DNA of 64,000 nt from contig JALOTD010000052.1 of NCBI GenBank assembly GCA_025458105.1, positions 1 to 64,000 of the forward strand. Direction: 5' to 3'. The notes under the pieces are model-generated. The model ran no database searches. It had not been told where the DNA came from and worked only from the letters and a program-made list of their open reading frames with translations. This DNA is from Tabrizicola sp. (GTDB lineage Bacteria; Pseudomonadota; Alphaproteobacteria; Rhodobacterales; Rhodobacteraceae). Position numbers and translations under genes: made by a program. Shown here in pieces: positions 17,495 through 25,254 of this stretch. Position 1 is the stretch's first letter; every line of letters begins with the position of its first letter.

Positions 17495-17567
17495 CAGCAT
17501 CACGTTATCTGGGACGCGGCCCGGGGGGCAATCCTTGGGTCGGGCGCGGAAATCCTTACCCCGAATG

Positions 17568-17604
17568 AAAAGACCCCCGGTCCGGAAGGGCTCCGGGCCG
17601 GGGG
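17568..17604 (-). terminator. rho-independent terminator after the peptidoglycan-binding gene
   Basis: Read on the minus strand, a stem CCCCCGGCCCGGA/TCCGGACCGGGGG with one mismatch is followed directly by TCTTTTC. It lies about 45 bp downstream of the gene ending at 17648 and separates it from the ECF sigma gene. Confidence 0.7.
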
Positions 17605-17647
17605 CTGCAGGCCTGCTGCGGTCTTCGATCACTTGGGGAAAAGGGAA

Positions 17648-18109
17648 TCAGAAGAGCAGGCCGTCGTACACGCCATAGGCGCTGCCGGTGGTGCTGAGGG
17701 ACGCGCCCTCATCCCGGGCATAGGCGGTGATGGCGTTGTAGGTGCCAGGGCCGAAGGCGCCGTCGATGCCGCCGCGATAGTAGCCCCAGGCGCGCAGGTT
17801 GCGCTGGATCGCCTTGCGCTCGCTCAGCGAATAGTTCTGAAACGCGCGGGCGGCCGGCGTGGCGTAGATCGAGGTCGTCGTGTGGGTCGGGCGTTCGACA
17901 TAGACGACTTCCGGGGCGCGGCGGGCCTCGCGGGCCTTGCGGCTTTGTTTCAGGATTTCATCGACGATCACGGCGGTTGCGACGCCGGCGACAAAGCCCT
18001 GCTCCTTCTCGCCCCAGGCCAGGGCAGGGGCGGCGGGGACGGCGGCGATCGAGGCGGCGGTTACAGCGGCGATCAGGTTGCGCTTGGCGGTCATGACAGA
18101 GAGCAGCAT
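17648..18109 (-). CDS. secreted peptidoglycan-binding domain protein
   Basis: A 153-residue protein. ATG 18109 has a good AAAGGAAA ribosome site; the longer track ORF extends into the promoter. A signal peptide runs to about residue 30 (PAAPALA). A glycine-rich hydrophobic stretch follows (GFVAGVATAVIVDEIL). The C-terminal half holds a peptidoglycan-binding-1-like motif, IQRNLRAWGYYRGGIDGAFGPGTYNAI. It probably sits in the periplasm bound to the cell wall. Its upstream region shares ordered sequence blocks with that of the four-cysteine gene at 14121. Confidence 0.75.
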   Translation of the reverse strand: MLLSVMTAKRNLIAAVTAASIAAVPAAPALAWGEKEQGFVAGVATAVIVDEILKQSRKAREARRAPEVVYVERPTHTTTSIYATPAARAFQNYSLSERKAIQRNLRAWGYYRGGIDGAFGPGTYNAITAYARDEGASLSTTGSAYGVYDGLLF

Positions 18110-18124
18110 GTCGTTTCCTTTCGT

Positions 18125-18193
18125 GGGTTGTCCCGTGCAGGTCGGGCTGATGCCAATCGTTATGGGGCTGGCGGCCACGCTAGGCAAAATCAG
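18125..18193 (-). promoter_or_regulatory. upstream block shared with the 14121 gene (copy 1)
   Basis: On the plus strand this stretch reads GTGGGTTG, GCAGGTC, TGCCAA, GGGG..GCGGC and CTAGGCAAAATC in order, paralleling 14144-14206. It is followed by half-site palindromes, GGCGTT(8)AACGCC-type and GTTATCgGATAAC, at 18197-18233. Two secreted-protein genes therefore share an upstream layout. Confidence 0.4.
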
Positions 18194-18196
18194 CGC

Positions 18197-18233
18197 GGCG
18201 TTAGCGGAAAACGCCATGCTGTTATCGGATAAC
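18197..18233. promoter_or_regulatory. palindromic half-sites upstream of the 18109 gene
   Basis: GGCGTT (18197-18202) and AACGCC (18210-18215) form one inverted repeat. GTTATC (18221-18226) and GATAAC (18228-18233) form a second with a 1-base spacer. The same two half-site types occur at 14220-14267 in a different order. Confidence 0.38.
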
Positions 18234-18259
18234 GCATTTTCTGTCAGAGACTTGCGCGG

Positions 18260-19378
18260 TCAGGTCAGGTCACGCAAAGCGGATGCTAGCCGCTCTAAAC
18301 CTTCGTTGAGCCGCGCTTCCGGGCCCCCTCCTGCCCCGATGCGGATGTGATGTGGCAGGCCATAGGCTGATCCGGGCAGAAGGAACGTGCGCCAGGGCGG
18401 CCTGAGAAGCGCGCGGGCCAGCGATTCGCCGTCAGATCCCGCCAGTCGGGCCAGTCCGATCAACCCGGCCTCGGGCCGGTGCCAGCTCAGGCGCGGTTCC
18501 TGCGCCACGAAACGGTCCAAGAGGTCCAGCGTCGCCGCCCCTTCGGCGCGCGCCTGGCCTAGCGCCGCCGCCAGCCGGTCGGGCCGCAAGGCCACCTCGG
18601 CGATATGCTCGCCAAGCGTGTTCATGATTTCCGACCCGTTCTCGCGCAGGATCATCGCGTCATGGATGACCTCCGGCGACTGGCAGATCATCCAGCCCGT
18701 CCGCAGCCCCTGCAGCCCCAAGGCCTTGGACACGGACCCCGTGGTGATCCCGAACCGTGTAATCCCGGCAATAGACGGGGGCCTTGGCCCCGCCCATTCC
18801 AGGCCCGCATAGACCTCGTCCACCACCAGCCATATGCAGTGCTTGTCGGCCAGGTCCGCCAGCGCCCGCAGGTCGCCTTTGGGGATTAGCCGCCCCGTCG
18901 GGTTGTTCGGGTTGGTCAAGAAGATCATCCGGGTTCTGGGAGTGATCGCGCGGGCCACCGCTTCAGGATCCAGCCACCAGCCCCGCGCCTCATCCCGCGC
19001 GACCTCCACCTGGTTTGCCCCGATGGCCTTGGCCATGACCCCCGCCTGCGGCCAGCCGGGGGATTCGGTGATGATCTCGTCCCCGGCCTGCAGCAACTGC
19101 CGGAACAGCAGGTAGTTCGCCTCTGCTGCCCCCGCCGTGATGAGGACGCTGTCCAGGTGCAGGTCCAGATCCGCCTGATCCAGCACCCGCTGTCGCAGGG
19201 CTGGAAGCCCTAGAAAGCTCTTCCCGTTCCAGTCGAGCGACAGGTCCGGGTCGAGGTCCGCCAAGAAGTCCTTCAGCCGCGGAGACCGTGCCAGCGAAAA
19301 CCCGATGAAGCACTCCGGTGGGTCCTCCGCCGTCGTCTCCAGAAGGTAGTCGAACAGCTTGTGAATGGTGACCTTCAT
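18260..19378 (-). CDS. PLP-dependent aminotransferase class I/II
   Basis: A 372-residue fold-type I aminotransferase. Recognisable parts are TAGAAEANYLLF near residue 80, the cofactor-contact motif FLTNPNNPTGRL near 155, VVDEVYAGLEW near 185, the lysine of SVSKALGLQGLRTGW near 215 that should carry PLP, and a late arginine in LPHHIRIGAGG. The length is normal. It follows the SDR gene on the same strand but is separated by hairpin repeats. The amino donor and acceptor cannot be read from sequence. Confidence 0.85.
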   Translation of the reverse strand: MKVTIHKLFDYLLETTAEDPPECFIGFSLARSPRLKDFLADLDPDLSLDWNGKSFLGLPALRQRVLDQADLDLHLDSVLITAGAAEANYLLFRQLLQAGDEIITESPGWPQAGVMAKAIGANQVEVARDEARGWWLDPEAVARAITPRTRMIFLTNPNNPTGRLIPKGDLRALADLADKHCIWLVVDEVYAGLEWAGPRPPSIAGITRFGITTGSVSKALGLQGLRTGWMICQSPEVIHDAMILRENGSEIMNTLGEHIAEVALRPDRLAAALGQARAEGAATLDLLDRFVAQEPRLSWHRPEAGLIGLARLAGSDGESLARALLRPPWRTFLLPGSAYGLPHHIRIGAGGGPEARLNEGLERLASALRDLT

Positions 19379-19395
19379 CCGCCCCCTCGCGCCAA

Positions 19396-19417
19396 CCGGA
19401 CTTTTCGAAAAGTCCGG
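19396..19417. repeat. perfect 22-bp palindrome
   Basis: CCGGACTTTTCGAAAAGTCCGG is a perfect palindrome just upstream of the aminotransferase start and next to the paired-hairpin repeat. It may work with it as a terminator or processing site. Confidence 0.6.
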
Positions 19418-19420
19418 ACC

Positions 19421-19463
19421 GGAGCCTTCAAAGGCTCCGTTGCGATTTCTTTGAAGAAATCGC
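19421..19463. repeat. paired-hairpin intergenic repeat, copy 1
   Basis: Two adjacent hairpins: GGAGCCTT/AAGGCTCC and GCGATTTCTT/AAGAAATCGC, each with a 2-base loop. A near-identical copy lies at 22758-22800. In both cases the element starts 6-7 bases after the stop codon of a minus-strand gene (here the SDR gene), suggesting a terminator or mRNA-end role. Confidence 0.75.
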
Positions 19464-19469
19464 GCCCCC

Positions 19470-20201
19470 TTACCGAACGTCGCGCCCCTGGTTCAGGATG
19501 ATGACGTTGCCCGATGACACGTCTCCTGCGGGCGAGATCAGGAACCCCACCCAGTTCGCAATCTCCTCGGGCTGCATCGCCCGCCCATGCGGCATCGCGC
19601 TGATCGCCTTCGCCAGAACCTCCTCGGTCAGCACATTGAACAAGGGCGTCTCGGTCATTGCCGGCGCGATGGAGTTCACCGCGATCCTCTCCCGCGCGTA
19701 ACGCCGCGCCAGGTCCTTCGTTAGCGTGTCCATCGCCGCTTTCGAGGCCCGGTAATGCGGCGGGTCGAAGACGTCGAAGTTGTAGGCCCCGTTCGACGAG
19801 ATGTTGACGATCTTCCGCACCCCCGGCCGCCCACGCATTGCCTTCACCGCCCCCTGGCAGCAGTGGAAGGCCGAGGAGAAATTGACCGCCATCTGCCGGT
19901 CCAACTCACTGGCCGGAATCTCCGGGAAGTCCGACATGAAGCAGGTCCCGGCGTTGTTAACCAGCGCATCCACGCCCCCGAACCGATCCACCAGCCGGTC
20001 GAACAGGTCCGCAACGGCCTCGGCGTCCGTCAGGTCCACGGCTTCGGCCACGAACCCCTCCCGGTCCGCCGCCATCGCCAGCAGCGCCGCGCCGTCGATG
20101 TCGACGCCCACCACGGTCAGCCCGTCAGCCAGCAAACGGTCCACGAAGGCCCGCCCCAACCCCCCGGCAGCTCCGGTCACGACAGCGATACGATTGGTCA
20201 T
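19470..20201 (-). CDS. SDR family NAD(P)-dependent oxidoreductase
   Basis: A 243-residue short-chain dehydrogenase/reductase. The cofactor motif TGAAGGLG is near residue 8, NNAG near 85, catalytic Ser in NISSNGAY near 138, and the Tyr-x3-Lys pair in YRASKAA near 154. The ATG at 20201 (MTNRIAVVTG) is preferred over the longer track ORF because the Rossmann strand begins immediately. The substrate is unknown. It ends 6 bases before the paired-hairpin repeat. Confidence 0.85.
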   Translation of the reverse strand: MTNRIAVVTGAAGGLGRAFVDRLLADGLTVVGVDIDGAALLAMAADREGFVAEAVDLTDAEAVADLFDRLVDRFGGVDALVNNAGTCFMSDFPEIPASELDRQMAVNFSSAFHCCQGAVKAMRGRPGVRKIVNISSNGAYNFDVFDPPHYRASKAAMDTLTKDLARRYARERIAVNSIAPAMTETPLFNVLTEEVLAKAISAMPHGRAMQPEEIANWVGFLISPAGDVSSGNVIILNQGRDVR

Positions 20202-20217
20202 GGCTTCCCCCAGACAT

Positions 20218-20252
20218 GGAAAAGCCAGCCTAGGGCAAGGCCCGGGCTGGCT
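20218..20252 (-). terminator. rho-independent terminator after the GST gene
   Basis: On the minus strand AGCCAGCC and GGCTGGCT form an 8-bp stem that continues inward with GGGC/GCCC pairing, then TTTTCC follows. It lies about 20 bp after the GST stop codon. Confidence 0.65.
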
Positions 20253-20270
20253 CAATGCATGTCACAAGGT

Positions 20271-21038
20271 TCAGGGTGCTTTCGGCAGCGCGTCGAAATC
20301 GGCCGAGGAATGCCGCTCCGGCAGCTTTTCCCAGTCCTCGCCCCAGGAGCGGTTGACTTTTCGCCCCCGGATCACCGCAGGCCGCGCATCGATCCGCTTC
20401 GCCCAGGCGACGACGTTCTTGTAGCTCTCCACATCCAGGAACTCGGCCGCGTTGTAGGCCCGACCCAAGACAAGGTTCCCATACCAGGCATAGATCGCCA
20501 TGTCCGCCAACGAATACTCCCCGGCCATCCATTCGTTCGCCGCCAGGTGGCGGTCCAGCACGTCCAGCTGCCGCTTCGTCTCCATCGCATAGCGGTTGAT
20601 CGCGTATTCGATCTTGACCGGCGCATAGGCGTAGAAATGCCCGAACCCCCCGCCCACAAACGGCGCGGAGCCCATCTGCCAGAACAGCCACGAGAACATC
20701 TCGGTCCGCTGCGAGGCATCCTTCGGGATAAACGCACCAAACTTCTCGGCCAGATACAGCATGATCGAGGCGCTCTCGAACACCCGCTGCCCGTTCGCCC
20801 AGTCCATCAGCGCCGGGATCTTCGAGTTCGGGTTCACCTCCTCCAGCAGTTCCTCCAGCAGGATCGTCACCTTTATCCCGTTCGGCGTCGCCAAGGAATA
20901 CAGTTGCAAGGGATGCTTCCCAACCGGCAGCGCCTTGTCATGCGTGGCACCCGCGATCGGACGGTTGATGTTGGCAAAAGCGCCGCCCGAGGGCTGTTCC
21001 CATTTCCAGACCTTCGGCGGGGTGTAGTCGTTCGACAT
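20271..21038 (-). CDS. yghU: YghU-type glutathione S-transferase, internally shortened
   Basis: A 255-residue protein closely matching the YghU/disulfide-bond oxidoreductase GST family. Motifs include PLQLYSLATPNGIKVTILLEEL, EVNPNSKIPAL, FESASIMLYLAEKFG and GGGFGHFYAYAPVKIEYAIN. Homologues such as E. coli YghU (about 288 residues) have some 27-35 residues between LLEELL and EVNPNSKIPAL, with the conserved GAEYDAW and DQFSSGFV segments. Here they are directly joined at about 20841, in frame. The loss removes part of the thioredoxin-like domain that binds glutathione, so activity is doubtful. Confidence 0.82.
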   Translation of the reverse strand: MSNDYTPPKVWKWEQPSGGAFANINRPIAGATHDKALPVGKHPLQLYSLATPNGIKVTILLEELLEEVNPNSKIPALMDWANGQRVFESASIMLYLAEKFGAFIPKDASQRTEMFSWLFWQMGSAPFVGGGFGHFYAYAPVKIEYAINRYAMETKRQLDVLDRHLAANEWMAGEYSLADMAIYAWYGNLVLGRAYNAAEFLDVESYKNVVAWAKRIDARPAVIRGRKVNRSWGEDWEKLPERHSSADFDALPKAP

Positions 21039-21110
21039 CGGGCTTACCCTTCGATTGCGGATCGGACGCCGAAGCTAGTGGGGGCAGGGCTGCAGAATCG
21101 CACATCACAA

Positions 21111-21140
21111 CGAAAAGAGGCGGCCCCTGCGAACCGCCCC
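21111..21140 (-). terminator. probable terminator after the succinate-semialdehyde dehydrogenase gene
   Basis: On the minus strand GGCGG and CCGCC form a 5-bp stem with a 10-base loop, followed by TCTTTTC. It sits about 20 bp after the stop codon. The stem is short, so confidence is moderate. Confidence 0.45.
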
Positions 21141-21159
21141 ATTGCTAATGTCCAACCCG

Positions 21160-22638
21160 TCAGATCGACAGGCACACGTATTTCAGCTCCATGTAGTCGT
21201 CGAGGCCATGCCGCGAGCCCTCACGCCCCAGACCCGACTGCTTGACGCCGCCGAAGGGTGCCATCTCGTTGGAGATGAGGCCGGTATTCACCCCCACCAT
21301 CCCGTATTCCAGCGCTTCCTGCACCCGGGTGATCCGCCCGATGTCGCGGGCATAGAAATAGCTCGCCAGACCGAAGATCGTGTTGTTGGCAAGCTCGATC
21401 ACCTCTTCTTCGGTCTCGAACTTGAAGAGGGGGGCAAGCGGCCCGAAGGTCTCTTCCTGGGCGACCTTCATGTCGGGTTTCACGCCAGTCACGACCGTGG
21501 GCTGGAAGAACGTCCCGCCCAGTTCGTGCCGCTTGCCGCCAGTGACGATCTTGCCGCCGCCCGCCAGCACGTCGGCAATATGCTCCTCGACCTTGTCCAC
21601 GGCGGCCGCATTGATCAGCGGGCCGGTGGTGACGCCCGGCTTTAACCCGTCGCCGATGGCCAGCTTCTCGACCGCCGCCGCCAGCTTTTTGGCGAAAGCG
21701 TCATAGACCCCGGCCTGCACATAGATCCGGTTCGCGCAGACGCAGGTCTGGCCGTTATTGCGGAACTTCGAGATCATCGCACCCTCGACCGCCGCATCCA
21801 GGTCGGCGTCGTCGAAGACGATGAAGGGGGCGTTGCCGCCGAGCTCCATCGAGCATTTCAGGATCTGGTCGGCGGCCTGCTTCAACAGGATCCGGCCCAC
21901 TTCGGTCGACCCGGTGAAGGTCAGCTTGCGGATCAGCGGGTTCTCGCAGAACTCCTTCCCGATGTCCGAGGACCGCTTCGAGGTGATGACCGAGAAGAGC
22001 CCCGCCGGGACGCCAGCCCGTTCCGCCAGCAGCGCCAGCGCCAGCGCCGAAAGGGGCGTCTCGGCCGCCGGGCGCGCGACGAAACCGCAGCCTGCGGCGA
22101 GCGCAGGGGCCACCTTCCGCGCGATCATCGCGTTGGGGAAGTTCCAGGGCGTGATGGATGCCGCCACGCCGATGGGCTGCTTCAGCACATGGATGCGCTT
22201 GTCGCGCTGGTGGCCGGGGATGATGTCGCCATAGGTGCGCTTGGCTTCCTCGCCATAGAACTCGATGTAGCTGGAGCCATAGGCAATCTCGCCTTTGGCT
22301 TCCGCCAGCGGCTTGCCCATCTCGGCGGTCAGGATCGTCGCCAGGTCGTCCTGGTTCGCCATGCACAGGTCGAACCACTTGCGCAGCACCTGCGCACGCT
22401 CTTTCCCGGTGCGCTTGGCCCATTCGCGGTGTGCGGCATGGGCGGCCTTGATCGTGCGGGCGGCTTCCGCCCGGCCAAGGTTCGGCAGATGGCAGATCAC
22501 GTCGCCCCGGGCGGGGTTCGTCACCGGGAAGGTCGAGCCGTCGTCGGCATCCACCCACTCACCGGCGACATAGGACTTGGTCACCAGAAGCGAGGGGTCT
22601 TTCAGAAGCGACGCAAGGTCGGTCACGGAATCGAGCAT
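21160..22638 (-). CDS. gabD: NAD(P)-dependent succinate-semialdehyde dehydrogenase
   Basis: A 492-residue aldehyde dehydrogenase of the GabD type, which oxidises succinate semialdehyde to succinate in GABA breakdown. Motifs are TPWNFPNAM (residues about 150-158), FTGSTEVGR (about 228-236), the catalytic glutamate in MELGGNAP (about 255-262), the catalytic cysteine in NGQTCVCANR (about 285-294) and EETFGPLAP. One oddity is that the usual KPA of the NAD site reads RPAAETPLSA. ATG 22638 has a GGAGGG ribosome site; the ATG 15 bases upstream does not. Confidence 0.9.
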   Translation of the reverse strand: MLDSVTDLASLLKDPSLLVTKSYVAGEWVDADDGSTFPVTNPARGDVICHLPNLGRAEAARTIKAAHAAHREWAKRTGKERAQVLRKWFDLCMANQDDLATILTAEMGKPLAEAKGEIAYGSSYIEFYGEEAKRTYGDIIPGHQRDKRIHVLKQPIGVAASITPWNFPNAMIARKVAPALAAGCGFVARPAAETPLSALALALLAERAGVPAGLFSVITSKRSSDIGKEFCENPLIRKLTFTGSTEVGRILLKQAADQILKCSMELGGNAPFIVFDDADLDAAVEGAMISKFRNNGQTCVCANRIYVQAGVYDAFAKKLAAAVEKLAIGDGLKPGVTTGPLINAAAVDKVEEHIADVLAGGGKIVTGGKRHELGGTFFQPTVVTGVKPDMKVAQEETFGPLAPLFKFETEEEVIELANNTIFGLASYFYARDIGRITRVQEALEYGMVGVNTGLISNEMAPFGGVKQSGLGREGSRHGLDDYMELKYVCLSI

Positions 22639-22757
22639 GGGCGGGCCCTCCATTTGCTTTGTGCGACAGGTGCCATGCGAGGTGGCTCATGTCCAGTTGC
22701 AAGCCTGGTTTCAGGCCAAGGTTTGATCAAATCCGCTGGCGGCTGGACTTGTGGCCC

Positions 22758-22800
22758 GGAGCCTTCAAAGGCTCCGGTGCGATTTCTTCGAAGAAATCGC
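22758..22800. repeat. paired-hairpin intergenic repeat, copy 2
   Basis: GGAGCCTT/AAGGCTCC followed by GCGATTTCTT/AAGAAATCGC, matching copy 1 at 19421-19463 in order and orientation. The stems are identical and only loop and joint bases differ. It lies 7 bases after the stop of the minus-strand gene ending at 22808. Confidence 0.75.
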
Positions 22801-22807
22801 CTTTGCC

Positions 22808-23137
22808 TCACCCGTTCGCGTGCATCCGCTCGATATAGCTGCGCATCTCCTCGGCCTCGTGACGAGCCTCGCGCAGGCCCTCCATCGCAGCCTTAAGTTC
22901 CGCCTCGGTCTGGCTGATATGGTTCGTCAGTTCCGCCTCGCGCTGTTCCAGATAGGCCAGCGCCTGGTCGCGCAACTCTTCTGCCTCATGCAGCGACTGC
23001 GCCAGCTTGTCCATCTCGGCCATGTCGCCGCCCTGAACACGCGTGAACCGGTGCAGAAGCCAATGCGTGAACCATCCCATTGCGAAGGCGACCATAAGGA
23101 TGATGGCCGTGGCGATGACGAATTCGGTACGGTTCAT
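22808..23137 (-). CDS. membrane-anchored coiled-coil protein
   Basis: A 109-residue protein with one N-terminal membrane segment (residues 5-27, FVIATAIILMVAFAMGWFTHWLL) and a long heptad-rich helix (about 40-105, Glu/Ala/Leu-rich with regular hydrophobic spacing). It overlaps the upstream OmpA-family gene by 4 bp and is therefore co-translated with it. This pairing suggests a cell-envelope role. I do not recognise a named family. Confidence 0.7.
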   Translation of the reverse strand: MNRTEFVIATAIILMVAFAMGWFTHWLLHRFTRVQGGDMAEMDKLAQSLHEAEELRDQALAYLEQREAELTNHISQTEAELKAAMEGLREARHEAEEMRSYIERMHANG

Positions 23138-25185
23138 TGGTCTTCCCCGGCCTCAAGGCCCTCGGGCCGCGGCAAGGGTCGTATCGTCTTTTCCGTCGGA
23201 GCGACAGAGGGGCTGATATTGCCTGAAAAATCCGGCGTGGGCGATGCCTCCTCGCCGGAGGCAGCAGCGGTCGGCGCAGGTGCTGGAGCCGTCGCCCCGG
23301 TACCATCGGTCGAGGATGCTTCGTCTGGGGCGCCACCCAACTCGGCCACCGGAAGGCCTTGCAGCACGAATTCGATCCGGCGGTTCGCCTCGCGGCCATC
23401 CTCGGTCCCGTTGTCGGCAATCGGGGTGGATTCGCCATAGCCCACGGCGGTCATGCCAGAGATATCGACCCGCCTGCCTTGCAAGGCCAGTAGCACCGCT
23501 TCGGCCCGCGCCTGCGACAGCGCCTGATTTCCGCCCTCGGACCCCTGGCTGTCGGTATGGCCGCCGATTTCCAGCTGCATCGGGGGGCAGGCGATGAGAA
23601 TTTCGGCCAAGGCGTCCAGAACGGGCCGCGCATCGGTTGCCAGTTCGGCCGAGGCCGGGGTGAAGGTGATCTTATTCTGCGCAATGACCGCGTTCACATC
23701 CGCCGCGCATTCCTCGGGCGTGGGAAGGCTGGCAATCGGGTCCAGCGCCTCGTCATAGCGGACATTGACCCGGAAGGTCTGGCCTTGGCCCAACTTGCCG
23801 GATAGGATCTGCGTGATCCTCCCACGCGTCTCTTGCGAGCCGGTAAGTCCGGTCACTTCCACTGTGTCTGCCCGTACCAGAAGCGAGCCATGCTCGACTT
23901 CGGCAAGGGCTTCCAGCCCGGCGAGAACCCGGATCGGCCAGCCATCGGGAAGGGTTTCGTCCACACGGGTTGCAGTCAGCACTTCGGCCCCTTCAAAGGC
24001 CGCACGGGCAAAGGCATCTACCGCCTCGCGTGTCAGGTCGTCGGTCAGGCGACCGCGCAGTTCCAGACGGTCGTCCTCGGTCAGCAGGGCGGTGAATTCA
24101 GCCGGACCCTGGGTGGCTGTTTCGGCCTTTTCCAGCGTCGAGGTCAGCGAGAAGGCATCGGGTAGCCCGGTTTCCAACTCGCCCACAACCTTGTCGAAGG
24201 CGGCCTGCGACACCTCGCTGCCCGCCAGAAGCGTGACATCGCCGTCGGAGAAGGTGACCGAGGCCGACCCAAGCTCGGCAACGGCTCGAATGGCCAGGAC
24301 CACGCCCTCGGCCCAGCGGGGCGTCGGCGTACCTAGGCCGATGGTGCAGACCGGACGACCGGTCAGCCCGGCAGAGGTCGCCGCCGTCAGGATCTGGGTC
24401 CGGGCCCGTTCCGTGTCGGCCGAACAGCTATCGAACCGGGCACCTTCGGCATCAACGACAAAGCGCAAGGTGAAGGGCGTGATCACCGGGCGCGGGGCGG
24501 AAATGTCCAGAACGAGTCGGACATCGCCGGGCACCAGTGTCCGCAGAGTGCTTTCGATTCGGCGCTTTTCAGCCTCGCTGTCCGAGATGGCCTTGATCTC
24601 GACTTCGGACGCTCCAACCGAGATCTTGGACCGCTCCAGAAGCTTCAGCGCCTCCAGCCCGAAGGCAAGCGCCGGCCCCCAGGTCTCCGGAGCAGGGTAA
24701 TCGGCGGTTTCCAGCATGTTGGTCAGTTCCGCGTCAGGCGCGAGTGCGACCGCCGCCTCGGCCAGTGCTTCCTCGGACAGGCTGCCTTCCGCTGGGTTTT
24801 CCGGCATGAGCCCGATCAGTTGGATGCCATCCTCTGTCCGCAGCATCTGGACCGAGAAATCCGGCGCTTCGATCGCCGAGGTGGGTGTCACATCAAGCCC
24901 GTCACGGATGCGCGAGCTGTCGACGAGAGCGCCCACCAGATTTACCGCACGGAACCGCGTCGCCACGTTCGGGGCAGTGCCCGTAAGATGCACTTGCAAT
25001 CCGTCGCTCTGCACCGTGATCCAGTCGATCTTCTGATCGGTCAATCGGGCACCGACCACACTTTCGGTGCGCTTCTCAATCACCAGTGCGGCTGCATAGG
25101 CCACACTGACCATCACCATGGCCGCCAGAATGAAGGCCAGAAGCGCAAGGGTGGTCGAGGACAGGCGGCGGAGGATCTTGGGCAA
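23134..25185 (-). CDS. OmpA family protein with BON-like repeats
   Basis: A 683-residue envelope protein. An N-terminal signal anchor (residues 11-36) precedes several repeats of BON-like character. A C-terminal OmpA/MotB peptidoglycan-binding domain covers about 500-630, with ITFTPASAEL, the diaminopimelate-contact region GHTDSQGSEGGNQALSQARA and RRIEF. A Pro/Ala/Glu-rich tail follows. The domain is complete. It likely links the envelope to the peptidoglycan. It is translationally coupled to the coiled-coil gene downstream. Confidence 0.8.
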   Translation of the reverse strand: MPKILRRLSSTTLALLAFILAAMVMVSVAYAAALVIEKRTESVVGARLTDQKIDWITVQSDGLQVHLTGTAPNVATRFRAVNLVGALVDSSRIRDGLDVTPTSAIEAPDFSVQMLRTEDGIQLIGLMPENPAEGSLSEEALAEAAVALAPDAELTNMLETADYPAPETWGPALAFGLEALKLLERSKISVGASEVEIKAISDSEAEKRRIESTLRTLVPGDVRLVLDISAPRPVITPFTLRFVVDAEGARFDSCSADTERARTQILTAATSAGLTGRPVCTIGLGTPTPRWAEGVVLAIRAVAELGSASVTFSDGDVTLLAGSEVSQAAFDKVVGELETGLPDAFSLTSTLEKAETATQGPAEFTALLTEDDRLELRGRLTDDLTREAVDAFARAAFEGAEVLTATRVDETLPDGWPIRVLAGLEALAEVEHGSLLVRADTVEVTGLTGSQETRGRITQILSGKLGQGQTFRVNVRYDEALDPIASLPTPEECAADVNAVIAQNKITFTPASAELATDARPVLDALAEILIACPPMQLEIGGHTDSQGSEGGNQALSQARAEAVLLALQGRRVDISGMTAVGYGESTPIADNGTEDGREANRRIEFVLQGLPVAELGGAPDEASSTDGTGATAPAPAPTAAASGEEASPTPDFSGNISPSVAPTEKTIRPLPRPEGLEAGEDQ

Positions 25186-25254
25186 AGCTTGTTCCAGGCG
25201 ACTCGGGGCAGCGCAGATGGCCCCGACGCTTCCTAGGGGTTTGGCGCCCCGTGT

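Noticed and set aside
19755-21245. 496-residue plus-strand ORF
   Set aside because: It is antisense to the SDR and GST genes and has Arg/His/Pro-rich shadow composition.
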